IMG/VR virus record: IMGVR_UViG_3300042430_000262
Coordinates: 1 to 26,545 of that record
Strand: one strand, 5' to 3'
From: a virus
DNA length: 26,545 bases
Shown: one piece after another, positions 9,149-17,192 of the stretch
Numbering within the stretch: the first letter of the stretch is position 1
Layout of the letters: every line of letters starts with the position of its first letter
Position numbers and translations under genes: made by a program
Notes under the pieces: generated by a model
The model's database searches: none
The model's input: the letters and a program-made list of their open reading frames with translations, nothing else
What the model was told of the DNA's origin: nothing

Positions 9149-9988
9149 CTAAAAATCTCTTCCCTTGACCTTCATTGAGTAGCCATCTCTCCAAAACTCC
9201 ATATTAGAATACTTATGCTTAATATAATCAGACAGAACATCTACTGAGGTTGATGGCATTGATAGGGAATTTCTTATGGTATGAAAGTTTTCAGGGTATC
9301 CCATTTTTATATCATTATCTACCTCTAATTTTACTATATTATTAAAATCATGATCATAATCGGGTAACTCTAAAAACTTATAAATACCAGACATTGTTTC
9401 TTTAGGGTTTAATACTAAATTAGTATATTCAACAATATGAAAATTTCCTTTATTGTTTGGATTTACAGCAGAGGCAACAGAAACCAGACCCCTATCTATA
9501 ACACTACCCCCCTGCATTAGATATTCGCATATACAATCTTCACTAGAGCGATACATGTTATTAAAAGCATTGTTGGCAATAACATCACTTTTTAAGAGGT
9601 CAGAGTTTAAGCCGATAAAGGAGGCAAGAATCTCTAAAATATCACGTACTGTAATTATTATCTTAGGCTCATTTGTAATATATTTTTTTATTAAATTAAG
9701 ATTTTCTGGCATTCCCCAGTCTTTTTGCCTATCAATTATTACAGGTTTTTCTATATCCTCATAAAAATTATTAGAAAAATAAGAAAGAAGTCTCTCTCCC
9801 CTATTCTTGTTATCTTGATTGCGCTGTACGCTATCTAGATATTCTAAAGATTTTGAGTGGTGCCACATTAAATCAGGAAGTGGACTTAGTGGACTAGTAT
9901 ATATATTTGGATTTTGATTCAATATTGCTGATAACAGGGTGTTGCCACTTCTTGGTAAACCCGCTAAAAAATGATATGTTTTGTTCAT
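9149..9988 (-). CDS. Sulfotransferase-family protein (279 aa)
   Basis: Predicted to transfer sulfate from PAPS to a hydroxyl or amine acceptor. The N-terminal PAPS 5'-phosphosulfate loop is clear (FLAGLPRSGNTLLS, residues 7-20). The 3'-phosphate-binding region is KIIITVRDILEILASF (109-124), with its Arg and a following Ser. The length fits the bacterial Sulfotransfer_3 group. The gene lies alone between two glycine-rich adhesin genes. Its own promoter puts TATACT 6 nt before the ATG, and there is no Shine-Dalgarno, so the mRNA is probably leaderless. The acceptor is unknown. Phage fibre residues, host surface glycan or a small molecule are all possible. Confidence 0.83.
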   Translation of the reverse strand: MNKTYHFLAGLPRSGNTLLSAILNQNPNIYTSPLSPLPDLMWHHSKSLEYLDSVQRNQDNKNRGERLLSYFSNNFYEDIEKPVIIDRQKDWGMPENLNLIKKYITNEPKIIITVRDILEILASFIGLNSDLLKSDVIANNAFNNMYRSSEDCICEYLMQGGSVIDRGLVSVASAVNPNNKGNFHIVEYTNLVLNPKETMSGIYKFLELPDYDHDFNNIVKLEVDNDIKMGYPENFHTIRNSLSMPSTSVDVLSDYIKHKYSNMEFWRDGYSMKVKGRDF

Positions 9989-9994
9989 AAGATA

Positions 9995-10003
9995 AGTATA
10001 TCA
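9995..10003 (-). promoter_or_regulatory. Extended -10 promoter (TGATATACT), leaderless
   Basis: TGATATACT is separated from the ATG at 9988 by 6 nt (TATCTT). It makes the sulfotransferase an independently expressed insert inside the fibre block. Confidence 0.65.
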
Positions 10004-10032
10004 ACAAACTGGAATCATTGCAAGATTAAGCA

Positions 10033-11034
10033 TTAAAATCTAAAAATATAAACTACACCAGGTGCACCTATACCGCCTACGCCTGCATGTGGATAAGTTC
10101 CGTTTCCACCACCGCCGCCACCAGAGCCATAGCCTGTGCCGTTGCCTCCAGAACCAGACCCAACGCCGCCGCCGCCGCCTGTACCAATTCCTGATCCAGC
10201 GCCAGCGCCACCACTAGATTTAGAACCGCCGCCACCGCCGCCTGTAGTACCATTGACTACAAATGGATAAATTTTTGATGTTGCTATAGCAGCACCGCCA
10301 GCACCGCCGCCACCGCCGCCACTTGAACCGCCTTGGCCGCCAGAAGAAACTACTGTAGCGCCAGTTACGCCGCCCTGTCCAACTCCACCGCCGCTGCCAT
10401 ATGGCCCACCTCCTGCACCAAAAGCAGTAATTCCTGCAAAAGTTGTATTTCCTCCACCATTTCCGTTGCTATAGCCTCCACTTGGTGTTCCACCTGCTCC
10501 TATTACAACAGGCATAGAGCCAGTAAGTTGTACAAGTTTTCCTCCTACACCACCAGGACCTCCACCTCGTCCACCAAAATAATCACCTAGGCCTGTTCCA
10601 CCACTGCCTCCTCCACCTACAACAATTGCATATCCATATCCTGATGTACTTGTACCAGTATATGTCGAAGTTGCTGTAACTGTGTCAAGAGTTCCACTAA
10701 TAGCAGAATTTGAAATTGGAAAAGAAACCTTAGTTATTGTAACGGCAATGTCTGATCCTGTGTCTGTCCATGCACGAATAAAAGAAACGGTAGATGGTAT
10801 GTTTACACTAACTGTTCCACTTGCTGTAACAGCACTAGCAACAAGAGTTGCTACACCAGAATAAAATTCAATTGTTGTTATTGTTGAATTAACACATGTA
10901 ACTGTATAAATTGCTGGGTCAAGATTTACTGATCCTTGATTTATAGAATTAGCAGTAGCAATAGTAAATGTATTAAGATTAAGTGTTGACGTTACTGCTG
11001 CTGTTGTTGCTGCTGGAAATACTGAAATAGCCAT
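10033..11034 (-). CDS. Glycine-rich tail adhesin (333 aa)
   Basis: The N-terminal 115 residues are Thr/Val/Ala-rich beta sequence. From about residue 133 to the end the protein is a glycine-rich domain, opening with YGYAIVVGGGGSGG, containing MPVVIGAGGTPSGG and closing with GAPGVVYIFRF. This is the same domain type as in the 586-aa protein at 7323-9083, but on a shorter stalk, so the two may be alternative or paired receptor binders. The start overlaps the stop of the preceding gene (TAATG), so it is translated by coupling from the 11333-11034 gene. Confidence 0.75.
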   Translation of the reverse strand: MAISVFPAATTAAVTSTLNLNTFTIATANSINQGSVNLDPAIYTVTCVNSTITTIEFYSGVATLVASAVTASGTVSVNIPSTVSFIRAWTDTGSDIAVTITKVSFPISNSAISGTLDTVTATSTYTGTSTSGYGYAIVVGGGGSGGTGLGDYFGGRGGGPGGVGGKLVQLTGSMPVVIGAGGTPSGGYSNGNGGGNTTFAGITAFGAGGGPYGSGGGVGQGGVTGATVVSSGGQGGSSGGGGGGAGGAAIATSKIYPFVVNGTTGGGGGGSKSSGGAGAGSGIGTGGGGGVGSGSGGNGTGYGSGGGGGGNGTYPHAGVGGIGAPGVVYIFRF

Positions 11035-11333
11035 TACTCTACCTCAATTTCAACCCAGGATACTGAGTCTTCATCCCAACTGTAAGATTTTGGATTTTCA
11101 GCATCAACTTCTGGATAAGCGACTGGGGCAGTCCAACCAGAACCACCGTCTGTTACCCAACTAGGATATGGCTTACGAGTAATAAATGTTCCGTTAGAAT
11201 AAGTACCGCCAGGCTCTGCTGGCTCTGTTGTATATTCAACACAAGTTGCGCCAGTTACCTCTTCTGCAATAGCCTTAGATTCAGCAACAATGGTATTTAC
11301 TACAATGCCGTCTTCAATAATTGCAAAGTTCAT
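11034..11333 (-). CDS. Phage accessory tail protein, 'KPYPSW' family (99 aa)
   Basis: A paralogue of the 121-aa protein at 6961-7326. It shares an N-terminal I-x-x-G-I-V-V-N-T strand, then RKPYPSWV, W-x-A-P-V-A-Y-P and a Trp-containing acidic C-terminus (SWDEDSVSWVEIEVE). It is shorter because the central block is reduced. It has an AAGGGG Shine-Dalgarno and couples by TAATG to the glycine-rich adhesin that follows. The recurring adjacency to adhesins suggests a chaperone or cap role, which is inference. Confidence 0.65.
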   Translation of the reverse strand: MNFAIIEDGIVVNTIVAESKAIAEEVTGATCVEYTTEPAEPGGTYSNGTFITRKPYPSWVTDGGSGWTAPVAYPEVDAENPKSYSWDEDSVSWVEIEVE

Positions 11334-11344
11334 CGTTGTACCCC

Positions 11345-11647
11345 TTAAGAAATCTCTACACCGCTAATATGAAAGCGAACAGTAGTTGCTGATGCAAGAC
11401 CAGCAATGATCTTTGTGGTAGCAAGTACCTGCTTTAGATCAAATGCTGCTGTTGAGTTTGCGGCAATTGCTGCATCCTTAAATAGGTCAACAGAGTCAAC
11501 GGTGATTGTAAATGTAGCAGCAGTGGCTGCTGAGTTAGTTACCACAATATTGCTTATAACTGTAGTTGTATCAGCGGGTACTGTGTATAGTGTTGCACTT
11601 GATGTTGCTGCTGCTGTTCTAGCAAGAGCCTTTGTTAATGTAGCCAT
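11345..11647 (-). CDS. Small beta-rich virion protein (100 aa)
   Basis: An Ala/Thr/Val-rich protein with alternating hydrophobic strands (ATLYTVPADTTTVISNIVVT, then AATFTITVDSVDLF and a TAAFDLKQVL strand). This beta-sandwich pattern occurs in small phage fibre or decoration proteins. No catalytic motif is present. An AAAGG Shine-Dalgarno lies about 9 nt before the ATG. It sits just downstream of the 472-aa fibre gene in the same direction and is probably cotranscribed with it. Confidence 0.62.
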   Translation of the reverse strand: MATLTKALARTAAATSSATLYTVPADTTTVISNIVVTNSAATAATFTITVDSVDLFKDAAIAANSTAAFDLKQVLATTKIIAGLASATTVRFHISGVEIS

Positions 11648-11668
11648 TAGTTACTACCTTTCCGTAGT

Positions 11669-13087
11669 TTAGATTGCGCCCATAAGGAGCAAGGTTAGTT
11701 CGTCTTTTACACTTCCTGGACCGTTGAGTACAATATCTGTTAGTCCAGATAGTGTTGTTACTGTTGCACCTGAAGCAATTGATGTTGAACCAATTGTAGG
11801 AGCAGAGTATCCTGCAAGCGTTGCCCAAGAAGTTGAAGTTCCATCTGTTGTAAGGTACTTACCTGAATTGCCAGACTGTGCTGCAACTAGATCAGTACCG
11901 TTATACTTTAGTGTTTTTCCTGAAGCAAGATTGATATGCTCTGATGAAGTCCAGGCATCTGTAGAGTCTACCCAGTTAAAGGTCTTATCTGTTGCACCCT
12001 TTAATGTTATACCGCCACCATCTGCAGTTGTATCTGTAGGTGATGCTACATCTGCAAGAACGATATTCTTGTCTTCTACTACAAGATTCGTTGAGTTAAT
12101 ATTTGTTGTTGTTCCGTTTACAGTTAAATTTCCAGAAAGAGTTAAATCTGTTCCTGATACCGCTCCAGTAAATGTTGCTCCTGAAAGCGCTGCTACATTT
12201 GCAACTAAAGCAACTGTTCCTGATGCATCTGGAAGAGTAATTGTACGATCTCCTGTTGGTTCTCCAGCCTCTAAAGTTGTTTCAAAATCATCTGCTGTTG
12301 CACCTTCAAATATGATGTTATGTGGTGCTGGGAGATATATACCGTGAATGGTTGGTGTTTGTCCAGTAGCAGTGATTGTAGGTCCATTTATTGTTGGTGT
12401 AGTTAATGTTTTGTTTGTAAGGGTTTCTGTTCCAGCAAGTGTTGCTACATCTGCATCGCTAACTGCTGCATTTAATTCAGCAAGAGTTGATGTAACTGTG
12501 TTTGTAGCAAGCGAAATTGATTTATTTGTTAAAGTTTCAGTCTTAGATGCAGTTGACTTAGCATCTAACTGAGTTTGAATTGCTGAAGTAACACCATTTA
12601 AGTATCCAATTTCAGTATCAGAAACATCTGCTACACGAGCCTGAATAGTTGTTGTGTCTACTGCCAAAGTTAGTGTGTTTGCACCATCGTTATAAGTCTT
12701 TGTTATACCTGTACCCGCAGTAAGAGCGGAATCAATAGCATCTTGTGAAAGTTCTGAAATATCAGATGTTAGGGCTACTGTGCCTGTTGCATCTGGAAAA
12801 GTAATTGTACGATCTGCTGTAGGATCTGTTATTGCAAGGGTAGTTTCAAAGTCGTTAGCAGTTGCACCCTCAAATGTAATGCTTGAGCCAAAAGCAGGGT
12901 TTACTGTTGAACTAGCGTCAATAAAGTAATCAAGGTTAATCCAGTGATTTGTGCCATCACCAATTTTAAATTTATTTGTATCAGTCTCGTATCCAATTTC
13001 ACCTGCGTTGAGGATTGGACCATTACCAGTGTTTGTTGAAATCCATTGAGCAGCAGTACCTCTGCGCTGTTGCATTCTTGTTGCCAT
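11669..13087 (-). CDS. Repetitive tail fibre / virion structural protein (472 aa)
   Basis: The N-terminus (MATRMQQRRGTAAQWIS, then LNAGEIGYETDTNKFKIGDG) is a familiar phage fibre start in which a short adaptor precedes a G-E-I-G-x-x-x-D-T repeat. The module FEGATANDFETTL...DRTITFPDATGTVAL appears twice, and TLTNKTLTTPTINGPTI marks a beta-helical or trimeric shaft. Then comes NLTVNGTTTNINSTNLVVED and ADGGGITLKGATDKTF, shared with the 611-aa protein at 13615. A perfect extended -10 and an AGAGGAG Shine-Dalgarno precede the ATG. The long antisense ORFs opposite it are by-products of the Thr/Ala/Val repeats. Confidence 0.78.
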   Translation of the reverse strand: MATRMQQRRGTAAQWISTNTGNGPILNAGEIGYETDTNKFKIGDGTNHWINLDYFIDASSTVNPAFGSSITFEGATANDFETTLAITDPTADRTITFPDATGTVALTSDISELSQDAIDSALTAGTGITKTYNDGANTLTLAVDTTTIQARVADVSDTEIGYLNGVTSAIQTQLDAKSTASKTETLTNKSISLATNTVTSTLAELNAAVSDADVATLAGTETLTNKTLTTPTINGPTITATGQTPTIHGIYLPAPHNIIFEGATADDFETTLEAGEPTGDRTITLPDASGTVALVANVAALSGATFTGAVSGTDLTLSGNLTVNGTTTNINSTNLVVEDKNIVLADVASPTDTTADGGGITLKGATDKTFNWVDSTDAWTSSEHINLASGKTLKYNGTDLVAAQSGNSGKYLTTDGTSTSWATLAGYSAPTIGSTSIASGATVTTLSGLTDIVLNGPGSVKDELTLLLMGAI

Positions 13088-13119
13088 TTATAGTCTCCTC
13101 TTTCGTGGTGTCTTATAGT

Positions 13120-13128
13120 ATTATATCA
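13120..13128 (-). promoter_or_regulatory. Extended -10 promoter (TGATATAAT)
   Basis: TGATATAAT about 32 nt upstream of the ATG at 13087, just past the stop of the preceding gene at 13134. Confidence 0.62.
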
Positions 13129-13133
13129 GATAA

Positions 13134-13595
13134 TTAACTGAAATTATCTAATGGGCTTCCGCCATCGTAACTGTTAGTCCAGTATTCTGAATCATAAAAT
13201 CCTGCAATTTCAGTTGATGTAAAGATTGAATCATAAAAGCCTGCATCTTGGAATATTGAAACAATAAGTCCAGTTCCATCAATTGCAGTATCGTGGATGT
13301 GCTGTCTAAGATCAGCGGTATCTGAAAATGTTGCAATCATAATCCAGTCAGCCTGATCAGTAGAATATACTGATACATGGCGTGATACTGTATCAAACCA
13401 TAACTGCCCATTTACTGGGTTTGCTGGGGCTGTTGATGCTGGTGCAGCAACTGCTCCTTTGCTATCTACATAAAGTTTTGTTGCTGCATGTGTGTTTTCG
13501 GTAGGAGTAGCAACTGTAACAGTTCCTCCAAAAGTACCGCCTTGAGTTACATCTAACCCGTGCTTTACCTTAAAATCTTTATTTACAGTTGCCAC
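13134..13595 (-). CDS. Virion structural protein sharing the MATVxKDF adaptor (153 aa)
   Basis: Starts with GTG at 13595, supported by a GAGG Shine-Dalgarno. The first 16 residues (MATVNKDFKVKHGLDV) closely match those of the following 611-aa protein (MATVTKDFRVKAGLVV), so both probably dock to the same virion site through this peptide. It continues with TENTHAATKLYVDSKG and NPVNGQLWFDT, motifs of phage fibre proteins, and ends in an acidic aromatic tail with two D-S-I/E-x-x-x type repeats (AGFYDSIF, AGFYDSEY). Its function is structural by context. Confidence 0.65.
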   Translation of the reverse strand: MATVNKDFKVKHGLDVTQGGTFGGTVTVATPTENTHAATKLYVDSKGAVAAPASTAPANPVNGQLWFDTVSRHVSVYSTDQADWIMIATFSDTADLRQHIHDTAIDGTGLIVSIFQDAGFYDSIFTSTEIAGFYDSEYWTNSYDGGSPLDNFS

Positions 13596-13614
13596 TTCTA
13601 GCCTCTTTTCTTAA

Positions 13615-15450
13615 TTATGCTTTGATGTAGGTCTTGCTTATCTTAACGGCAGTGTCTGCTGCTGCTGCGGTTACTTGTAGAAGAACATCTCCTGCAGAAT
13701 AAACTACATTTGTTGTTCCTAGTTCTCCGTTGCTTTGTACATCAGCGTACTCTGTTAGATAAACATTTTCTCCAGTAACGGCAACAAGAAGTTCAATTAC
13801 TTCAATGTCAGCGCCCTTTTTCATTTGAACAATGTACTTAGCAGCAGTATATGTTGCTGCTGCAAATGTGTCAATTGTTGTTGCTGAAGTTCCAGCAGTT
13901 GCAGTTGCAGATCCTGTAAGGGTATCAGCAAATCCGATAGATGTTGCAGTTGCTGCGCCAAGTACTGGAGTAACAAGAGTTGGTGTATTAGCAAATACTA
14001 GTGAGCCAGTTCCTGTTTCATCTGTAATTGCTGAGATAAGGTTTGCAGAAGATGGTGTTCCAAGGAAATCGGCAATGCCAGTTCCAAGGGATGTGATTCC
14101 TGTACCGCCATTAGCAACAGGAAGTGTTCCTGTAACTCCAGTAGTTAGGGAAACATTTGAAATAGTGTTATTTGCGCCACTTATTGTCTTGTTTGTAAGA
14201 GTTTCTGTTGCATCCTTTAGCAATCCACCATTTAAATAGTAGTTTTTGCCAGAAGCAAGGTTAAGGTGTTCAGATGAGGTCCATGCATCAGTTGCATCTA
14301 CCCATGAGAAAGTCTTATCTGTAGCACCCTTAAGAGTGATACCACCACCGTCAGCGCCTGCATCTGTTGGAGATGCTACTGAACCAAGTGTAAGGTTCTT
14401 GTCGTCAATTGTGATTTCTGTTGAGTTAATTGTAGTTGTTGTACCATTAACTGTTAGGTCCCCTGAAAGAACCAAAGATGTACCAGTTGCAGCACCAATG
14501 TTTGGTGTTACAAGTGTTGGTGTGTTAGCAAAAACAAGTGCTCCAGTACCAGTCTCATCTGAAATAATTCCAGCGAGTTCTGATGAAGATGTTGCTGCAA
14601 GTGCGTTTAACTTATCTGTTGTTACAACAAGAGTCTTTGTGTTTGGAATAGTTGTACCATTGATAGAATCAGCAGTAGCAACACCAAGTGCTGGAGTTGT
14701 AAGTGTTGGGCTTGTAAGTGTCTTATTTGTAAGGGTCTGTGTGTTTGTTGTTCCAACTACCGCACCAGTTGCACCATGTGCTTCTGTTGCTCCTGTGTGA
14801 GTTGTAAGGTCTGATGCTGAAGCCTTAGCAGCAAGATCAGTAGTAAGACCTGAAATCTTAGACTGAGCAATCGCTGCTGATGCATTAATATCTCCATCAA
14901 CAATTGTTCCGTCTGCAATCATAGTGCTTGTAACAGTTCCAGTATCTCCAGTAGTTACAAAGTTAGAATCTGTAAGTGCAGCATTAAATTCTGCAGTAGT
15001 TCCAGTTACTGTGTTTGAACCAAGTGATATTGACTTGTTTGAAAATGTGTTTGTTGAAGATGCGCTAACTGTGATATCTGAAGTAAGTGCTACTGTACCA
15101 GTTGCATCTGGAAGTGTGATTGTGCGATCTGCAGTTGGGTCAGTTACTGCAAGTGTTGTTTCAAAATCATTTGCTGTAGATCCTTCAAACTCAATGCTTG
15201 TACCAAATACACCAACTGCTGCGGGTGCTTGCCACTCAACGCCGTATGTCGCACCTGAATTTGCTGTAAGTACTTGACCGTTTGTTCCAACGCCTAAACG
15301 AGCAACTGCATCGTCTGCGCTAGCAACAATCAAATCACCTTTAGCGTCAACGACACCTGCTGTGATAATATTCTTTCCATTAACGGTCGCTGTTGATCCC
15401 TCAACTACCAGTCCCGCTTTTACTCTAAAATCTTTTGTTACTGTTGCCAT
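13615..15450 (-). CDS. Modular tail fibre protein (611 aa)
   Basis: Recognisable modules in order: the MATVTKDF adaptor (1-16); AKGDLIVASADDAVARLGVG...LTANSGATYGVEW (36-73); FEGSTANDFETTL...TITLPDATGTVAL (88-122); TLTNKTLTSPTLTTPAL (239-255); two copies of the DETGTGxLVFANTPTLVTP block (about 298 and 477); ADGGGITLKGATDKTFSW (366-383); and a C-terminal domain (about 535-611) shared with the 148-aa protein at 15464-15910. A strong AAGGAGAT Shine-Dalgarno precedes the ATG. It is probably a trimeric fibre shaft with a distinct tip. The exact receptor role is unknown. Confidence 0.78.
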   Translation of the reverse strand: MATVTKDFRVKAGLVVEGSTATVNGKNIITAGVVDAKGDLIVASADDAVARLGVGTNGQVLTANSGATYGVEWQAPAAVGVFGTSIEFEGSTANDFETTLAVTDPTADRTITLPDATGTVALTSDITVSASSTNTFSNKSISLGSNTVTGTTAEFNAALTDSNFVTTGDTGTVTSTMIADGTIVDGDINASAAIAQSKISGLTTDLAAKASASDLTTHTGATEAHGATGAVVGTTNTQTLTNKTLTSPTLTTPALGVATADSINGTTIPNTKTLVVTTDKLNALAATSSSELAGIISDETGTGALVFANTPTLVTPNIGAATGTSLVLSGDLTVNGTTTTINSTEITIDDKNLTLGSVASPTDAGADGGGITLKGATDKTFSWVDATDAWTSSEHLNLASGKNYYLNGGLLKDATETLTNKTISGANNTISNVSLTTGVTGTLPVANGGTGITSLGTGIADFLGTPSSANLISAITDETGTGSLVFANTPTLVTPVLGAATATSIGFADTLTGSATATAGTSATTIDTFAAATYTAAKYIVQMKKGADIEVIELLVAVTGENVYLTEYADVQSNGELGTTNVVYSAGDVLLQVTAAAADTAVKISKTYIKA

Positions 15451-15463
15451 TTTATCTCCTTAG

Positions 15464-15910
15464 TTAAGCCTTCAAACCAATACGCAAATAGCGCAAGGTA
15501 ATCGGGGTTTGTCCACCCACTGGAACTACAGTTAATGAAACTGTATCTCCTGCTCTAGACACGGAGATGGTGCCAATATTCCCATCATTGTCTACCGTTC
15601 CATATTCGCTGACGCTTACATCTGTATTGTCAGGGACTATGGTTAATTCTGTGGCCCAATACTTATTTGCACCACCAGAAGTCTTTTTAATTGAGACCAT
15701 ATACTTTACTGATCTCCACTCACTTGCTAAAAAGTTATCAAAAATTGTTGAATTCTCAATGCCGTTAATTGTAACTTCATTGTTGCCATCTGAACCAAGA
15801 TCTGTTGATCTTGCAGAGGTACTGTCAATCAAATCTTCATAGTTTGTTTGACTTGGACGGTCTCCAGTCTGAAACAGAGACTTGATGCTTGCGATTGATA
15901 ATTTAGCCAT
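15464..15910 (-). CDS. Fibre-tip-like virion protein (148 aa)
   Basis: The N-terminal about 55 residues (MAKLSIASIKSLFQTGDRPS) look like a docking segment. Residues about 68-148 (VKYMVSIKK, TELTIVPDNTDVSVSEYGTV, GTISVSRAGDTVSLTV) align by pattern with the C-terminus of the 611-aa fibre (AAKYIVQMKK, VYLTEYADVQSNGELGT, VYSAGDVLLQV). It may therefore be a stand-alone tip, or a competitor for the same position. The gene is probably leaderless: TATAAT lies 6 nt before the ATG and no Shine-Dalgarno is present. Confidence 0.68.
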   Translation of the reverse strand: MAKLSIASIKSLFQTGDRPSQTNYEDLIDSTSARSTDLGSDGNNEVTINGIENSTIFDNFLASEWRSVKYMVSIKKTSGGANKYWATELTIVPDNTDVSVSEYGTVDNDGNIGTISVSRAGDTVSLTVVPVGGQTPITLRYLRIGLKA

Positions 15911-15916
15911 ACTGGA

Positions 15917-15925
15917 ATTATATCA
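15917..15925 (-). promoter_or_regulatory. Extended -10 promoter (TGATATAAT), leaderless
   Basis: A perfect TGnTATAAT separated from the ATG at 15910 by 6 nt (TCCAGT). Transcription should begin at or next to the start codon. Confidence 0.7.
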
Positions 15926-15931
15926 CATATT

Positions 15932-16153
15932 TTAAAGTATATAGTTAGAGAAACCAATAATCTGTAGCGGAATTGCTGGAATATTACCAAGGCTAGTTGG
16001 TATCTGTATTGCTGTAAATCTTATTCTAAATGGTAGCACGGAGTTTATACTTACCCCCCGATTTGGCTGAGTAATTTCTACACTGGGAAAAGAAACTCTT
16101 TCAATGGCTTTTGTAAAAACAGGGGTATTGTTATTTATAACAACTGATGCCAT
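15932..16153 (-). CDS. Hypothetical small virion protein (73 aa)
   Basis: A beta-type small protein (INNNTPVFTKAIERVSFPSV) with no recognised domain. Its ATG overlaps the stop of the preceding Ig-like gene (TAATG), so it is the third cistron of the coupled 17096-16566-16153 operon. A role in the tail is suggested only by position. Confidence 0.6.
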   Translation of the reverse strand: MASVVINNNTPVFTKAIERVSFPSVEITQPNRGVSINSVLPFRIRFTAIQIPTSLGNIPAIPLQIIGFSNYIL

Positions 16154-16566
16154 TAGTTTGTAACATCCTCAAGGAGAATGATCTTCCCTTGAGCAACTGT
16201 CCAAACAAGGGTGTTCTGTGGAAGACGTAATTCAATATCAAAAATATCATTTGTTCTTAGTTGTGCGGTTTGTGCTGCAGTTAGGTTAACCTTAAACTCG
16301 CCATCCTCATCTTCTAGGTCTTGCTCTGGTGTAATTGAAAAAATTAACGTTGAGGTATCTGTAATTATTTGAGGCTCAACTGGAGTAGTGGGTCTTTTAA
16401 ACTCTACCTCAATATCCCAGTCATCAATAGTTAAAGGTTCTTTAGCATCATCTGTTACATAAACACTAAAAGATGCTGTATCGCCCTTTACAATAGTCCA
16501 GTTAATAAATGGTGGGGCTTCACCAATATCATAATTAGATGCGCCCTGACCTCTATAAGTTGCCAT
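16153..16566 (-). CDS. Small Ig-like tail domain protein, paralogue 1 of 3 (137 aa)
   Basis: Contains INWTIVKGDTASFSVYV, then an L-T-I-D-D-W-D-I-E-V-E-F strand and the closing WTVAQGKIILLEDVTN. The same three-part pattern recurs in the genes at 22769-23125 and 23983-24399. The fold is probably an immunoglobulin-like sandwich resembling N-terminal domains of phage receptor-binding/upper-baseplate proteins (BppU type). I set the start at 16566 (MATYRGQG), where the ATG overlaps the previous stop as TAATG. The longer reading from 16596 would overlap the preceding gene by 31 nt with no support. Confidence 0.68.
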   Translation of the reverse strand: MATYRGQGASNYDIGEAPPFINWTIVKGDTASFSVYVTDDAKEPLTIDDWDIEVEFKRPTTPVEPQIITDTSTLIFSITPEQDLEDEDGEFKVNLTAAQTAQLRTNDIFDIELRLPQNTLVWTVAQGKIILLEDVTN

Positions 16567-17096
16567 TATGATAAACCCGCTTTCAGTGATCCCCAAGTCC
16601 CGTTACCCTTTGGTTGACCCACAAGGATAATTCCGCTTGATGCATTTTGTTTTAAAACTACCGCTACTGCTCCAGAGCCTGTTGTTGGAATTGTTGCAGT
16701 TAATCCCCCGCCATTGGCAACATATAGTTTATTTCCAACGGTATAAGAGTTTGTGTTAATATTTGAAAATACTCCAGACAAAAGAACAACTCCATCAGAA
16801 CTGTTAGATATAGCAGTTGTTGCTAGTCCTATTACAGGAAATGTTGTTAAATCATCAGAGTCACATTTTGACACTGCTGGCTTTAGTGTTCCATACCCTG
16901 AAATATAAACAGGATCGCCTTTAGCAATAGAAGATCCGCTATTATTTGTTACATCAAGGGTGTGGTATGCAGGACCAACTGTTGTAAGTAAGGACTCAAT
17001 GGTTTCAGCCAATGACTGAATATCTTCGTGAACATTTACTGGATCACTAGATAGTGGATAAGGGATATCATAATTTGTTGTTGAACCTGTAGCCAT
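16566..17096 (-). CDS. Virion fibre/decoration-type protein (176 aa)
   Basis: The N-terminal helix region (TTNYDIPYPLSSDPVNVHED, LAETIESLL) is a common fibre trimerisation start. It is followed by a beta domain with SGSSIAKGDPVYISGYGTL, VIGLATTAISNSSDGVVLLS and VGNKLYVANGGGLTATIP, a module seen at the ends of many phage tail proteins. I chose the ATG at 17096 (MATGSTTNYD). The ATG at 17108 falls inside the -10 hexamer and cannot be in the mRNA if that promoter is used. The leader is then only about 3-4 nt. Confidence 0.7.
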   Translation of the reverse strand: MATGSTTNYDIPYPLSSDPVNVHEDIQSLAETIESLLTTVGPAYHTLDVTNNSGSSIAKGDPVYISGYGTLKPAVSKCDSDDLTTFPVIGLATTAISNSSDGVVLLSGVFSNINTNSYTVGNKLYVANGGGLTATIPTTGSGAVAVVLKQNASSGIILVGQPKGNGTWGSLKAGLS

Positions 17097-17106
17097 AGTA
17101 TTTACC

Positions 17107-17115
17107 ATTATACCA
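17107..17115 (-). promoter_or_regulatory. Extended -10 promoter (TGGTATAAT), near-leaderless
   Basis: TGGTATAAT with 10 nt between the hexamer and the ATG at 17096. It decides the start by excluding the upstream ATG at 17108. Confidence 0.62.
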
Positions 17116-17162
17116 CTTCATAGAGATACTTTTATAACAATTTAATAAAAAATGTTAAAACT

Positions 17163-17192
17163 TTGACTTTTGGGGCAAAAACATGTTATACT
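17163..17192 (+). promoter_or_regulatory. Promoter of the lysin gene (-35 TTGACT, -10 TGTTATACT)
   Basis: TTGACT at 17163-17168, an 18-bp spacer and TATACT at 17187-17192 preceded by TGT. This is the most canonical promoter in the window. Just downstream, at 17202-17217, a 6-bp hairpin (CACCAG-ACAA-CTGGTG) lies in the leader about 11 nt before the AGGAGG. Confidence 0.75.

Noticed and set aside
11724-12572. Plus-strand ORFs of 207 and 74 aa opposite the 472-aa fibre gene
   Set aside because: They are antisense shadows of Thr/Ala/Val repeats, with Val/Ser/Ala-rich low-complexity translation, no promoter and no Shine-Dalgarno.
13832-15277. Plus-strand ORFs of 135, 184 and 117 aa opposite the 611-aa fibre gene
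   Set aside because: Same cause: the codon bias of the fibre repeats leaves the opposite frame open. The minus frame has recognised modules and a Shine-Dalgarno.
11619-15450. Diversity-generating retroelement acting on the fibre genes
   Set aside because: No reverse transcriptase gene or template/variable repeat pair was seen in the window. The repeats are protein modules, not TR/VR pairs.
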